Below, one piece after another: positions 49,976 through 58,589 of a stretch of DNA of 64,000 bases; position 1 is the first letter of the stretch; every line of letters begins with the position of its first letter. The DNA is from Azospirillum sp. B21. Lineage in GTDB: Bacteria; Pseudomonadota; Alphaproteobacteria; Azospirillales; Azospirillaceae. Location: assembly GCF_008364825.1 (NCBI RefSeq), contig NZ_VTTO01000021.1, positions 42,022 through 106,021 of the forward strand, read 5' to 3'. The position numbers were made by a program, and so were the translations under genes. The notes under the pieces were generated by a model, which did not search any database, had not been told where the DNA came from, and saw only the letters and a program-made list of their open reading frames with translations.

Positions 49976-50395
49976 ATGGTCGGCAGCATCGGCATCGCGC
50001 TCAGCGGCTTGACCGCACAGACGCGCCGGCTCGACGCATCAGCCTCCAATGTGGCCAATGTCCGCTCCACCGGCACCATGCCGGCGGCGGACGGTATGAC
50101 GTCGAACGGCACGGCGGGAGACCGGCGCGCGGCCTACCAGCTGCTGGCGGTGGCCCAGACCGATGCCAACCCGGGCACGCGGGCGACCTTCACACCGATC
50201 ACTCCGGCCTATCTGCAGGAATACGCGCCGGACGACAGCGCCGCCAATGCCGACGGCATGGTCGCCGCACCGAACGTCGATCTGGCGAAGGAGCGCGTCA
50301 ATCAGATGGCGGCCAACCGGGCCTATGGCGCCAACATCGCCGTGGTCCGGACACAGGACGAGATGCTGACGTCCCTGCTGAACGCGAAAGTTTGA
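49976..50395 (+). CDS. FlgC-like flagellar rod-family protein
   Basis: 139-aa protein with both conserved ends of flagellar rod/hook proteins: N-terminal GIALSGLTAQTRRLDASASNVANVRSTGT and C-terminal NVDLAKERVNQMAANRAYGANIAVVRTQDEMLTSLL. Size and layout are closest to FlgC (~135-140 aa). It stands alone, away from any flgB/fliE, and has GGAGG 11 nt before the start. It could be a second FlgC or a stand-alone axial protein for another flagellar system. The short YjfB-like and FlaG-like genes follow on the opposite strand. Confidence 0.78.
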   Translation: MVGSIGIALSGLTAQTRRLDASASNVANVRSTGTMPAADGMTSNGTAGDRRAAYQLLAVAQTDANPGTRATFTPITPAYLQEYAPDDSAANADGMVAAPNVDLAKERVNQMAANRAYGANIAVVRTQDEMLTSLLNAKV

Positions 50396-50441
50396 GGACC
50401 GGAATCCGCCTGTCCCGACCGTATCGATCAGACGGTGATGT

Positions 50442-50642
50442 TCAGGCGGTGATGTTCAGGCTCTGCCCGCGCGTCGGCGTCACGTTGCCGCCGCCGCTCC
50501 CGCCCTCCACGAGTGCCGCGACTGCCGCCTGCTGCTGCTCGGCATTCTGGTTCAGCGCCTTGACGCCGAAATCGATCTGGCCCTGCGCCTGCTTCAAGGC
50601 GATTGCCGCACCGGCGGTCGAGGAGGCGATGTCCATGCCCAT
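50442..50642 (-). CDS. YjfB-like putative motility protein
   Basis: 66-aa helical protein (MDIASSTAGAAIALKQAQGQIDFGVKALNQNAEQQQAAVAALVEGG) matching the small YjfB-like 'putative motility protein' family: N-terminal MDI, then LKQ...VLKKALx-type helix ending near a Gly/Pro-rich tail. Members are often co-encoded with flagellar genes; their role is not established. Convergent with the FlgC-like gene (46-nt gap) and 26 nt downstream of the FlaG-like gene. Confidence 0.65.
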   Translation of the reverse strand: MGMDIASSTAGAAIALKQAQGQIDFGVKALNQNAEQQQAAVAALVEGGSGGGNVTPTRGQSLNITA

Positions 50643-50668
50643 GACGGAACCCTTGGGAGAGGAAGCTC

Positions 50669-51289
50669 TCAGATCACCACATTGACCCGCGCGGCGGATG
50701 TGCCGGTGGAAACGGCAGTGGTCGTCGCCGACTGTGACACAGACGCCGCCGCGGCGGAAGCATCAACACCGCCCGCCGAACCGGCAGCACCGCTGAGCCA
50801 TCTGCCGCTGCCGATCGAGCTGCCGGCGGTCCCAGGGCCGGAAGCAGCCGCCCCGGCCGCCGCATTGCGGCCGTAGGCCGCCGACCCGGCACCGTCGGCC
50901 CGGCCATTCTCCGGACCACCGCCCTGCGATCCGCCGCCTTGAGCCCCGCCAACCGTCAGTTTCAGCAGGGCGGCGCGTTCCGCGTTCTTTTCCTGCTGCT
51001 GGGCTTCCTTGTACTGCTTCAAGGCCGCTTCGGTCGGGATCTGCGAGACGGTCTTTCCATTCGCCGGATCGCGGTACAGCATCACCAGACGCGAGGCATC
51101 GGTGTCGTAGCTGTAGGCGATGGTCGGGAAACGGTTGACGAGAGGTTCCGCCTCCTCCGCACCGGTGTTCCTGCCGGTGGTGGTGGCCGGAATCCGGGTG
51201 CCTGCCCCACCATCGACGGCATCGCTGCCGCGGGGCGTCATGAAAGCGATCGGCCGTGAGGCCGTCGATGTGGCGGATGCCACGTTCAT
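50669..51289 (-). CDS. FlaG-like protein with low-complexity tail
   Basis: 206 aa. Residues ~50-95 have the FlaG-type core (FPTIAYSYDTDASRLVMLYRDPANGKTVSQIPTEAALKQYKEAQ), with the 'QIP' motif typical of FlaG. The N-terminal 45 residues and the long C-terminal tail (Gly/Ser/Ala-rich, about 110-206) are low complexity. FlaG proteins influence filament length in several bacteria. It probably forms an operon with the YjfB-like gene. The assignment rests on the short core. Confidence 0.6.
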   Translation of the reverse strand: MNVASATSTASRPIAFMTPRGSDAVDGGAGTRIPATTTGRNTGAEEAEPLVNRFPTIAYSYDTDASRLVMLYRDPANGKTVSQIPTEAALKQYKEAQQQEKNAERAALLKLTVGGAQGGGSQGGGPENGRADGAGSAAYGRNAAAGAAASGPGTAGSSIGSGRWLSGAAGSAGGVDASAAAASVSQSATTTAVSTGTSAARVNVVI

Positions 51290-51405
51290 GACCGGCTTAC
51301 CCGAATCTGTGATAATCGGACATTAAATTACCGTAATACCGGCACGCCGTAAAGGCTTTCTTTACTCTTATTTGAGTTTGCGAAACTAACCCGTATGGCG
51401 AAAGG

Positions 51406-51430
51406 GGAATACTCGATACGGGAGTATTCC
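51406..51430. promoter_or_regulatory. 9-bp inverted repeat upstream of a TPR gene
   Basis: GGAATACTC-N7-GAGTATTCC, perfect arms, ending 69 nt before the ATG of the TPR gene at 51500 and 117 nt from the divergent FlaG-like start. It lies in an AT-rich pocket (51300-51430), consistent with a promoter region, and could be an operator or a 5'-UTR hairpin. Confidence 0.5.
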
Positions 51431-51499
51431 TGCCTGAATCCGGGGCTGCCGTTGCGCGGACTTGCGGCCATGCCGTCGGGCGTCCTAAAGCGTTGCCCC

Positions 51500-52402
51500 A
51501 TGGCCACGATCCTCGAAGCCCTGACACTCGCGCTCGACCTGCACCTCGCCGGCCGCTTCGGCGAAGCACAGGAGCTGTATGCCCGCATCCTCGACGCCGA
51601 GCCGGATCAGCCCGACGCGCTGCATTACCTGGGTGTCCTGGCCGGGCAGATCGGCCATGGCGACTTCGGCCTGACCCTGATCGACAAGGCCATCGCCCTG
51701 CGGCCGGAGGCGGCCGACATCCGCGCGAACCGGGCGAACCTGCTGCGCGGCCTGAACCGGCTGGACGAGGCGGAGGCCGGCTATCGCCGCGCGCTGGCGC
51801 TGCGCCCGGACTTTGCGGAGGCCTGGACCGACCGCGCTTTCGCCCGCCATGGCCGCGGCGATACCGGCGCCGTCGATGTCGCGGCGGACCTGCTGGAACG
51901 CGCCCTGCGGATCGAGCCGTCGCTGGATCCGGCACGGGAGAAGCTGGTCGCCCTGCTGCACGCTCGCGGACGGCTGCGGCTGGAGACCGGACAGGTGATG
52001 CCGGCCCTGGTCGATCTGATCCGCGCGGCATCCCTGGAACCGCAGGACGTCGACATCGCCTTCCTGCTGGGCAACGCCCTGTTCGCGGCGGGGCTCCGGG
52101 CGGATTCGGTGATCGCCTTCCGCAACGCCCTGGCGCTGGTGCCCGATTTCCTGTCGGCGGCGTTGAACCTGGGCATCGCACTGGCCGCCACCAACCGCCC
52201 CGACGACGCCCTGGTGCCGTTGCGGCACGCCGTACGCATCGATCCGGCCCATCCCGCCGCACGCGACACGCTGGCCCTGGCGCTGCGGTCGCTTGGACGC
52301 GCCGCAGAGGCCGACGCCCTGACGATGCCCACCGCGGAGCCGGCGCCGATGCCCAGGCCGGCCGGCAAGCGACCCTCTCCCCGCCGGTCGCGGAAGATCT
52401 GA
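51500..52402 (+). CDS. TPR-repeat protein, no catalytic domain
   Basis: 300-aa TPR protein. Start ATG 51500 gives an N-terminus (MATILEALTLALDLHLAGRFGEAQELYARILDAEPDQPDALHYLGVL) that lines up with the TPR-GT proteins of this window. About six to seven TPR units fill the chain, ending with a basic Pro-rich tail (PRPAGKRPSPRRSRK). No GT or methyltransferase domain follows, so it may be an adaptor that recognises the same client, probably flagellin, or a truncated relative. It converges with the TPR-methyltransferase gene 9 nt away. Confidence 0.78.
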   Translation: MATILEALTLALDLHLAGRFGEAQELYARILDAEPDQPDALHYLGVLAGQIGHGDFGLTLIDKAIALRPEAADIRANRANLLRGLNRLDEAEAGYRRALALRPDFAEAWTDRAFARHGRGDTGAVDVAADLLERALRIEPSLDPAREKLVALLHARGRLRLETGQVMPALVDLIRAASLEPQDVDIAFLLGNALFAAGLRADSVIAFRNALALVPDFLSAALNLGIALAATNRPDDALVPLRHAVRIDPAHPAARDTLALALRSLGRAAEADALTMPTAEPAPMPRPAGKRPSPRRSRKI

Positions 52403-52411
52403 GCGGCGACG

Positions 52412-53677
52412 CTACACGGCCGGCCGTATGGCCAGAACCACCAGCCCCATCACCGGCTCCCCGCTTTCGAAACGCAATCGCTCATGGTCGCAGCGCAGCA
52501 CCTCCAGCCCCGCCCCCGCCAGCGCGCCGCGCACATAGGCTTCGGCATGGGCATAGCGCCCGTGGGTGGCGACGCGGTACGGACGTCCGTCATCCGCCGC
52601 CAGTTCCTCGACCGTGAAGGCCAGCCGGCCGCCGGGGCGCAGCGCCGCGCGGGCCGCCGCGAATGCCTCGTCCAGCACACCGAAATAGCAGAACACGTCG
52701 GCCGCCATCACCAGGTCGAAGGCTCCCGGCGCAGCGGCAAGAAAGCCGACCAGCTCCGCCGCGTGCAGCTCGTCGTAGAGGCCGCGGGCACGGGCGCGCT
52801 CCAGCATGCCGTCCGACAGATCGACACCGATCAGCCGCCGGGCGAGTGGCCGCAGCGAGGCCGCGCACAGCCCGGTGCCGCAGCCGGCATCCAGCACGTC
52901 CAGACTGCCATCCACCCTCTCGCCCGCCAGCAGCCCGGCCAGCAGGGCGGGCGCGCGGTAGTCCAGCTCCGCCAGCTTGCGGTCGAACTCCTCCGCGAAC
53001 AGATCGAAGGTCTGGCGCACATAGTCGTCGGGCGCCCGCTGGTCGGCCTCCTCGCCGGCGATGGCGGCGCCGATATGGCGGGCCAGCGGGTTGCAGGGGT
53101 GGTCGCGCCGCCAGCGCCGGGCAAGCTCCGCCGCTTCCTCCGTACCGCCCTGTTCGTGCAGCAGGTAGAGCACCGCGCCGAAATTGTCGTGGGCGTCCGC
53201 CCAGTCCGGCCGCAGCGCCAGCGCCAGCCGGTAGCACGCCGCCGCCTCGCCGAAGCGGTCGAGGTCGCGCCACAGGTTGCCGCGGTTGTTCCACGCCTCC
53301 GCGTGGTCCGGCCGCAGGGCCAATGCCTGCTTGAACGCGTCCTCCGCCTCCGTCCGCCGTTCGGCCTGCCGCAGGACGGAGCCGAGATTGTAGTGGGCCA
53401 TCCCCTCGTCCAGGCCATGCGCGATGGCGGCGCGGTAGGCGGCGGCGGCCTCGTCGAGCCGACCCAGCGCGCGCAGGGCATTGCCGTGGTTGTTGTGGGT
53501 TCCGGCCAGCGTCGGGTCGGCGGCGAGCGCGCGGGCGTAGAGCGGCTCCGCCCCCGCCGGATCGCAGGCGGCGGCCAGCGCATCGGCCTGCCGGCTGAGC
53601 CGGACCGCCGCCGGCAGTGCGCCCGCCCGCAGACTCGTCCTCAGACCGCCGCGCAAGGACAAGCGTGACCCGGCCAT
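52412..53677 (-). CDS. TPR-methyltransferase fusion
   Basis: 421 aa. Residues ~30-190 are four to five TPR units (PLYARALAADPTLAGTHNNHGNALRALGRLDEAAAAY...), then a class I SAM-dependent methyltransferase (~210-415) with motif I VLDAGCGTGLCAASL, motif II region IGVDLSDGMLERARARGLY, FDLVMAADVFCYFG and RPGGRLAFTVEEL. The GGGGGAAG upstream fits ATG 53677. TPR-MTase fusions of this type methylate proteins or sugars bound through the TPR part. In this neighbourhood the likely client is flagellin or its glycan. It diverges from the large TPR-GT gene. Confidence 0.82.
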   Translation of the reverse strand: MAGSRLSLRGGLRTSLRAGALPAAVRLSRQADALAAACDPAGAEPLYARALAADPTLAGTHNNHGNALRALGRLDEAAAAYRAAIAHGLDEGMAHYNLGSVLRQAERRTEAEDAFKQALALRPDHAEAWNNRGNLWRDLDRFGEAAACYRLALALRPDWADAHDNFGAVLYLLHEQGGTEEAAELARRWRRDHPCNPLARHIGAAIAGEEADQRAPDDYVRQTFDLFAEEFDRKLAELDYRAPALLAGLLAGERVDGSLDVLDAGCGTGLCAASLRPLARRLIGVDLSDGMLERARARGLYDELHAAELVGFLAAAPGAFDLVMAADVFCYFGVLDEAFAAARAALRPGGRLAFTVEELAADDGRPYRVATHGRYAHAEAYVRGALAGAGLEVLRCDHERLRFESGEPVMGLVVLAIRPAV

Positions 53678-53786
53678 TGCGTCTTCCCCCGCCTTAAAAC
53701 GTCGTCGATATCAATGGCATCTTTACCGTGATCCACCGATGATGGCACTCCCTTTGAGGGGCAGGCATCTAAGACGGGGCGGAACC

Positions 53787-56700
53787 GTGGCGAAGGACAG
53801 CAGCAGGCTTGCGCAGGCGGTGGCACACCATCAGGCCGGGCGCCTTGCCGAGGCGGAGCGCGGCTACCGCGCGGTGCTGTCCGCCGACCCGCAGCATGCC
53901 GACGCGCTGCACCTGCTGGGCGTGCTGTCCCTGCAATCCGGCCGGGCGGATGAGGCGGTTACCCTGATCGGCAAGGCGCTGGAGCGCTCCAAAGGCGTTG
54001 CCGACTATTGGGACAATCTGGGCAGCGCGCTGTGCGCATCAGGGCGCGCTGCCGACGCGATCCAGGCCCACCGCACCGCGGCGACGCTCAATCCCGGCGG
54101 GGCGCAGCGGCGGCACAATCTCGGCAACGCCCTGGCTGCCCTCGGCCGCCATGATGAGGCGGAACGGGCGTACACGCTCGCGCTCGCGCTGAAGCCGGAC
54201 TATGCCAAGGCTTGGTACAATCTCGGCAACGGCCGCGCCGCCGCCCGCCGCCATGCCGACGCCGCCATCGCGCTGGATCGGGCGGTCAGGCTTTCGCCCG
54301 GCATGGCGGAGGCGCACAACAATCTGGGCGATGCGCTGGCCATGATCGGCCGGCTGGACGAAGCGGTCGCGCAGCACCGGCTGGTGACGCAGCTCAGACC
54401 CGACGACGCCACCGCGCATTACAACCTGGGCGCCGTCCTGCAGCAGAAGGGCGCCTATGAGAGTGCCGAGATCGCTTATCGGCAGGCGCTGAAGCGCAAT
54501 CCGCGCCACAGCGCCGCGCTGAACAATCTGGGCAGCGTTTTGAAGCGGCTGGGCCGCCCGGATCAGGCCGAGCTGTGCCATCGGCAGGCGCTGGACCTCC
54601 ATCCAGACTTTGTCGAGGCGCGCTACAATCTGGGCAATGCCCTGCAGGCGCAGGGGCGCTACGCGGAGGCGGCGGCCTGTTTCGAGGACGCGCTGGCGCA
54701 GCAGCCCGACCTTGCCACCGCCACCTACGGCCTGTCCCTGCTGGCTCTTCACCATGGCGATCTGCCACGCGGCTGGACGGGCTACGAGCGGCGTTTCGCC
54801 GCCGGGGAGGCGACGCCGGACCGCCGGATCGCGGCGCCCCGCTGGAAAGGCGAGGTGTTGCGCGGCAAGCGCCTGACGATCTGGCGGGAGCAGGGGGTGG
54901 GGCACGAGATTCTGTTCGCTTCCTGCTATCCCGACGTCATCGCCTGGGCGGGCGGACCGGTCACCATCGAATGCGATCCGCGTCTGGTGCCGCTTTTCCG
55001 CCGTTCCTTCCCCAAGGCCACCGTCCGGGCCGAAAGCTGCACCGGTGACGCTTTCGGCGCCGGTCCGCGGGAGACCATCGATCCGGCGGATTGCGACCTC
55101 CAGGCCCCGGCCGGCGACCTGCCGCACCGGCTGCGCGACAGCCTGTCCGCCTTCGAGCCGCAAGACCGCTGGCTGGTCCCCGACCCGGCGCTGGTGGAGC
55201 GCTGGCGCGCACGGCTGGCGGAGCTGGGACCGGGGCTGCGGGTCGGTATCGGCTGGCGCAGTCAGGTGATGACGACCGACCGCAAGGTCTCCTACGTGAT
55301 GCTGGAGCATTGGGGACCGCTGTTCGCCGTTCCCGGCGTGGTGTTCGTCAACCTGCAATATGGCGACTGCGAAGCCGAGCTTGCGGCGGCCGAGGAGCGG
55401 TTCGGCGTGCGCATCCACCGCTGGGACGACCTGAACCTGCGGGACGACTTCGACGGTGCGGCGGCGCTGACGGCGAATTTGGATCTGGTGATCTCGCCGG
55501 CCATGTCGGCGGGGGAACTGGCTGGGGCGCTGGGGGTGCCGGTCTGGCGCTTTGGCCACCGCGATTGGACGCAGCTCGGCACCGGCGTCCGCCCCTGGTT
55601 CCCGGCCATGCGCCTGTTCCAGCCCAACCCCGGCGAGGGGCTGGAGATGACGATGCACGCCATCGCCAAGGCACTCCGCGCTGCTTTGCCGGAAGGCGCC
55701 TTGCCGCAGCCCGCTCAGTCGCTCCCCCCAACCGCACCGCATGCCGCCCAGCCCCCGCCGGCCGACTTCGACACCCTGCTGAACCACGCTGTCGCCCTGC
55801 ACCGCGCCGGCCATGCGGCGGAGGCGGAGGCCGCCTATCGTGCCGCCCTCGCCGCCGATCCCGGGCACGCCAACCCCGGCCATGCCGATGCGCTCCATCT
55901 GCTGGGGCTTCTTCTGCACCAATCGGGGCACAGCTCCGACGCATTGCGCCTCATCGCCGAGGCGTTGCGCCTCGATCCCGTCTTCCCCCATGCCTGGAAC
56001 CATCTGGGCCTGATCCACGAAGCCGAAAAGCGGCATGCCGAATCCTCCCGCGCCTTCGCCCGCGCGCTTGCGCTGCACCCCGCCTTCCCCGAAGCGCTGA
56101 CCCATCTGGGGCTTGTCCATCAGACCGAAGGCCATCGGACAGGCGGACGGGTGGCGGAGGCCATGCGGCTGCACCGCCGCTCCATCGCGCTCCAGCCGGA
56201 GAATCCACCCGCCTTCGCCAATCTCGGCCATGCCTGCGAGTTGGAGGGACGGAGCGACGAGGCGACCGCCCATTACCGGCGCGCGCTGACCCTCCAGCCG
56301 GACTCCGCCGATGCGCACAACAACCTTGCCACCCTGGCGATGTACGCCGGGCGACAGCAGGAGACGAGGCACCATCTGCAACACGCCTTGCGGATCGACC
56401 CTGGCTTCGCGCTCGCCGCCTGGAATCTGGGGCTGGTCGACCTGACCGACGGCAACCTCGCCCGCGGCTGGGAAGGCTATGCCCGCCGCTTCTCCGCCCG
56501 GCAATTGCAGCGCGCCCGCAGGATCGACCGTCCAGTGTGGAGTGGGGAGAGCTTGCACGGACGCCGGCTGCTGGTCTGGTCGGAACAGGGGGTGGGCGAC
56601 GAGATCCTGTTCGCCTCTTGCTTCGACGCGCTGCAGGGACTGGACGGGCCGGTGACGGTCGAATGCGACAGGCGGCTGGTCGGCCTGTTCGCCCGCTCCT

Positions 56701-57368
56701 TCCCCGGAGTCTCGGTGCGGGCCATAACTGCCGACGCGGCCGGACGGGAGACGGTGGATCCACCCGATTGCGACCTGCAGATGCCGGCCGGCAGCCTGCC
56801 CGCCCTGATCCGCGACCGGCTGGACCGCTTCCCGCCCCGCACCGCTTATCTGCGCCCCGATCCGGAACTCGTCGCCCTGTGGCGGGACCGGGTCGCCGCC
56901 CTGCCCGGCCTGAGGGTGGGACTGGCCTGGCGCAGCCAGATCGTCACGGCACAGCGCGCCGCCGCTTATACGGGCCTGGCCGATTGGCTGCCTCTGCTCG
57001 ACCTGTCCAATGTCAGCGTCGTCACGCTGCAATATGGCGACTGCGCTGCCGAACTGGCACGGGTGGAAACGGCGACGCGCCGGCTGCATCGCTGGGACGA
57101 CCTGAACCTGAAGGACGATTTCGAAGGGGTTTCCGCCCTCATCGCCAATCTGGACCTGGTGATCGCGCCGGCGACCGCGGTGGGCGAACTGGCCGGTGCG
57201 CTGGGCGTTCCGGTCTGGCGGCTGGGCACCCGCGACTGGACGCAGCTGGGCTCCGACGTGCGGCCCTGGTACCCGTCGATGCGACTGATCCAGCCCGCTC
57301 CGGGCGAAGGGCTGGCCGCCGCAGCCGTGCAGGCGGTGCGCACGCTGACTGCGCTGGCGCCGGCCTGA
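53787..57368 (+). CDS. double TPR-glycosyltransferase (TPR-GT-TPR-GT)
   Basis: 1193 aa from GTG 53787, chosen because the N-terminus then aligns exactly with its paralogues; the frame is open from ATG 53739. TPR block 1 (~15-320), GT module 1 (~325-620), TPR block 2 (~660-890), GT module 2 (~890-1190). Each GT module has RGWxGYxRRF, W(R/S)EQGVGxEILFASC, VxxECDxRLVxLFxRSFP, GxxWRSQ, LQYGDC, HRWDDLNLxDDF and LAGALGVPVWR...DWTQLG. In module 1 the conserved Asp after EQGVG is His373 (Asp in module 2 and in both modules of the gene at 58590-62771). The C-terminal half of module 1 is 99.5% identical in DNA to the paralogue on the other strand. Confidence 0.84.
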   Translation: MAKDSSRLAQAVAHHQAGRLAEAERGYRAVLSADPQHADALHLLGVLSLQSGRADEAVTLIGKALERSKGVADYWDNLGSALCASGRAADAIQAHRTAATLNPGGAQRRHNLGNALAALGRHDEAERAYTLALALKPDYAKAWYNLGNGRAAARRHADAAIALDRAVRLSPGMAEAHNNLGDALAMIGRLDEAVAQHRLVTQLRPDDATAHYNLGAVLQQKGAYESAEIAYRQALKRNPRHSAALNNLGSVLKRLGRPDQAELCHRQALDLHPDFVEARYNLGNALQAQGRYAEAAACFEDALAQQPDLATATYGLSLLALHHGDLPRGWTGYERRFAAGEATPDRRIAAPRWKGEVLRGKRLTIWREQGVGHEILFASCYPDVIAWAGGPVTIECDPRLVPLFRRSFPKATVRAESCTGDAFGAGPRETIDPADCDLQAPAGDLPHRLRDSLSAFEPQDRWLVPDPALVERWRARLAELGPGLRVGIGWRSQVMTTDRKVSYVMLEHWGPLFAVPGVVFVNLQYGDCEAELAAAEERFGVRIHRWDDLNLRDDFDGAAALTANLDLVISPAMSAGELAGALGVPVWRFGHRDWTQLGTGVRPWFPAMRLFQPNPGEGLEMTMHAIAKALRAALPEGALPQPAQSLPPTAPHAAQPPPADFDTLLNHAVALHRAGHAAEAEAAYRAALAADPGHANPGHADALHLLGLLLHQSGHSSDALRLIAEALRLDPVFPHAWNHLGLIHEAEKRHAESSRAFARALALHPAFPEALTHLGLVHQTEGHRTGGRVAEAMRLHRRSIALQPENPPAFANLGHACELEGRSDEATAHYRRALTLQPDSADAHNNLATLAMYAGRQQETRHHLQHALRIDPGFALAAWNLGLVDLTDGNLARGWEGYARRFSARQLQRARRIDRPVWSGESLHGRRLLVWSEQGVGDEILFASCFDALQGLDGPVTVECDRRLVGLFARSFPGVSVRAITADAAGRETVDPPDCDLQMPAGSLPALIRDRLDRFPPRTAYLRPDPELVALWRDRVAALPGLRVGLAWRSQIVTAQRAAAYTGLADWLPLLDLSNVSVVTLQYGDCAAELARVETATRRLHRWDDLNLKDDFEGVSALIANLDLVIAPATAVGELAGALGVPVWRLGTRDWTQLGSDVRPWYPSMRLIQPAPGEGLAAAAVQAVRTLTALAPA
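55223..55646 (+). repeat. 424-bp inverted repeat, copy 1 (plus-strand TPR-GT gene)
   Basis: Compared base by base with the reverse complement of 60414-60837, it shows two differences in 424 positions (near 55593 and 55637). Identity falls sharply on both sides, although the surrounding genes are homologous. It covers the C-terminal half of GT module 1. Confidence 0.93.
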
Positions 57369-58060
57369 TGCCCGCCATCGGCACGCTGCTGGCGCGCGCC
57401 TTCGACCACCACCAGACCGGCGGCTTCGAGCAGGCCGAATCGCTTTACCGCCATGTTCTGGAGAGCGATCCGGCCAGCACGGAAGCGCTGCACCGCTACG
57501 GACTTCTGATTGCCCAACTCGGCCGGCTGGAAGACTCCGATGCGCTGCTCGCCCGCACCCTGGTGCTGGAGCCCGCCGATGCGGAGGCTGCGGTCAACCA
57601 TGCCAAGATCCTGCGCGCGCTGCGGCGCCCCGACAGGGCGGCTCGTCGTTTCCGCCATGCCCTGGTCCTCTCCCCCGCCCTGCTTGCCGCACAGGAGGGG
57701 CTCGGCCATGCGGAGCGGGATCGCGGGGACGCCCCGGCGGCGGCAGGCGCCTATGCCCGGGCAGCACTGCTCGGCGCCGGGGCGGCGCTGCTGCATCAAT
57801 GGGGAATCTCTCTCGACGGTCTCGGCCGCCCTCAGGACGCGGTGACGGCGCTGCGCCGGTCGGCCCTCCTCGACCCGACCGTTCCATCGGTCGCCGCGCG
57901 ACTGGCTGCGATCCTGTACCGGCTGGGCTGCAATGACGAGGCCGCATGGTGGTATCGCCGCATGCTGGTCCTTCAGCCCGGCCATGCGGATGCCCGGCGC
58001 GCACTGGACGTCATCGCCGGCCGTGTCGTCGGCCACGGCGTTGGACCAACGCGGGCATAA
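57368..58060 (+). CDS. TPR-repeat protein coupled to the double TPR-GT gene
   Basis: 230-aa TPR protein; its ATG at 57368 overlaps the stop of the TPR-GT gene (TGATG), so the two are co-translated. N-terminus MPAIGTLLARAFDHHQTGGFEQAESLYRHVLESDPASTEALHRYGLL matches the first TPR of the large paralogues. About five TPR units and no catalytic domain. It may form a complex with the GT protein or widen client recognition. The following 233 nt (58061-58293) hold an ACCCTT/AAGGGT stem-loop near 58068 and the upstream region of the DUF465 gene. Confidence 0.8.
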   Translation: MPAIGTLLARAFDHHQTGGFEQAESLYRHVLESDPASTEALHRYGLLIAQLGRLEDSDALLARTLVLEPADAEAAVNHAKILRALRRPDRAARRFRHALVLSPALLAAQEGLGHAERDRGDAPAAAGAYARAALLGAGAALLHQWGISLDGLGRPQDAVTALRRSALLDPTVPSVAARLAAILYRLGCNDEAAWWYRRMLVLQPGHADARRALDVIAGRVVGHGVGPTRA

Positions 58061-58293
58061 CCCTTCGGGTCAAAGGGTGTGATGGCCTCCGGTTGGTGTT
58101 GCGCAAAGTGATTTCAAGATCCCACCCCTGCGACCCACTGTCATACACCCGAACGGTTGAGGCACTTTTTCGCATGGTTTGGCCGCATAAAACGCAAGAT
58201 TAGGGTTGTTCTGCGGTTCGGATGGGTGAACACTCATGTCACCGCCCCGTCACATTGCGGCGGGACACGGACTGATCCTATGGAGAGCGACTC

Positions 58294-58473
58294 ATGCACA
58301 CTGAAGCTCGCCTTTCGTCTCTGCAAGAAAAGCACATGCGCCTTGATCGCGCGATCCTCGACGAGGAAAAGCGGTCCTGGCCGGATGACAGCGCGGTAAA
58401 GCGCCTCAAGCTCGAAAAGCTGCACGTCAAGGAAGAGATCGATCGCCTGACGCGCTCCGGCACGATAAATTAA
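58294..58473 (+). CDS. small DUF465 (YdcH-like) protein
   Basis: 59-aa basic/acidic helical protein: MHTEARLSSLQEKHMRLDRA, then DEEKRSWPDDSAVKRLKLEK and LHVKEEIDRL. The pattern L..L...H..LD..I..E....P.D...+..LK..KL.LKEEI.RL is that of the DUF465 family, common as small genes in alphaproteobacteria and of unknown function. GGAGAG with 7-nt spacing precedes the ATG. A clear terminator follows 40 nt after the stop, so it is a monocistronic gene. Confidence 0.85.
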   Translation: MHTEARLSSLQEKHMRLDRAILDEEKRSWPDDSAVKRLKLEKLHVKEEIDRLTRSGTIN

Positions 58474-58512
58474 TCCCCCCAATCACAGCATCGCCCCTGA
58501 ACGGGGTTACGA

Positions 58513-58549
58513 AAGCCGGGTTGAGGCGATTGCCCTCACCCGGCTTTTT
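58513..58549 (+). terminator. rho-independent terminator of the DUF465 gene
   Basis: AAGCCGGGT (58513-58521) pairs with ACCCGGCTT (58538-58546), with a further imperfect TGAGG/CCTCA extension inside, and the stem ends in TTTTT. It also lies downstream of the convergent TPR-GT gene and may serve both. Confidence 0.82.
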
Positions 58550-58589
58550 AAATGGCGACTTTTCAACGGCGGCTTTTACGGGGCTCCGT

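Noticed and set aside
53743..53757. sigma54-like site TGGCAC-N5-TTGA before the plus-strand TPR-GT gene
   Set aside because: The -12 element has GA instead of the required GC; kept out of the feature list although its position upstream of GTG 53787 is suggestive.
53739..53786. Upstream extension of the double TPR-GT protein to ATG 53739
   Set aside because: The extra 16 residues do not align with paralogues, whose first residue matches GTG 53787 exactly, and no ribosome binding site precedes the ATG.
54200..54700. Regular ~102-nt periodicity that could be mistaken for a DNA repeat array or CRISPR
   Set aside because: The period equals one 34-residue TPR unit and sequence between units varies at codon level; it is protein repeat coding, with no spacers.
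54039..57089. 1016-codon minus-strand open frame opposite the double TPR-GT gene
   Set aside because: Antisense of TPR codons; no recognisable domains, while the plus strand encodes clear TPR and GT modules.
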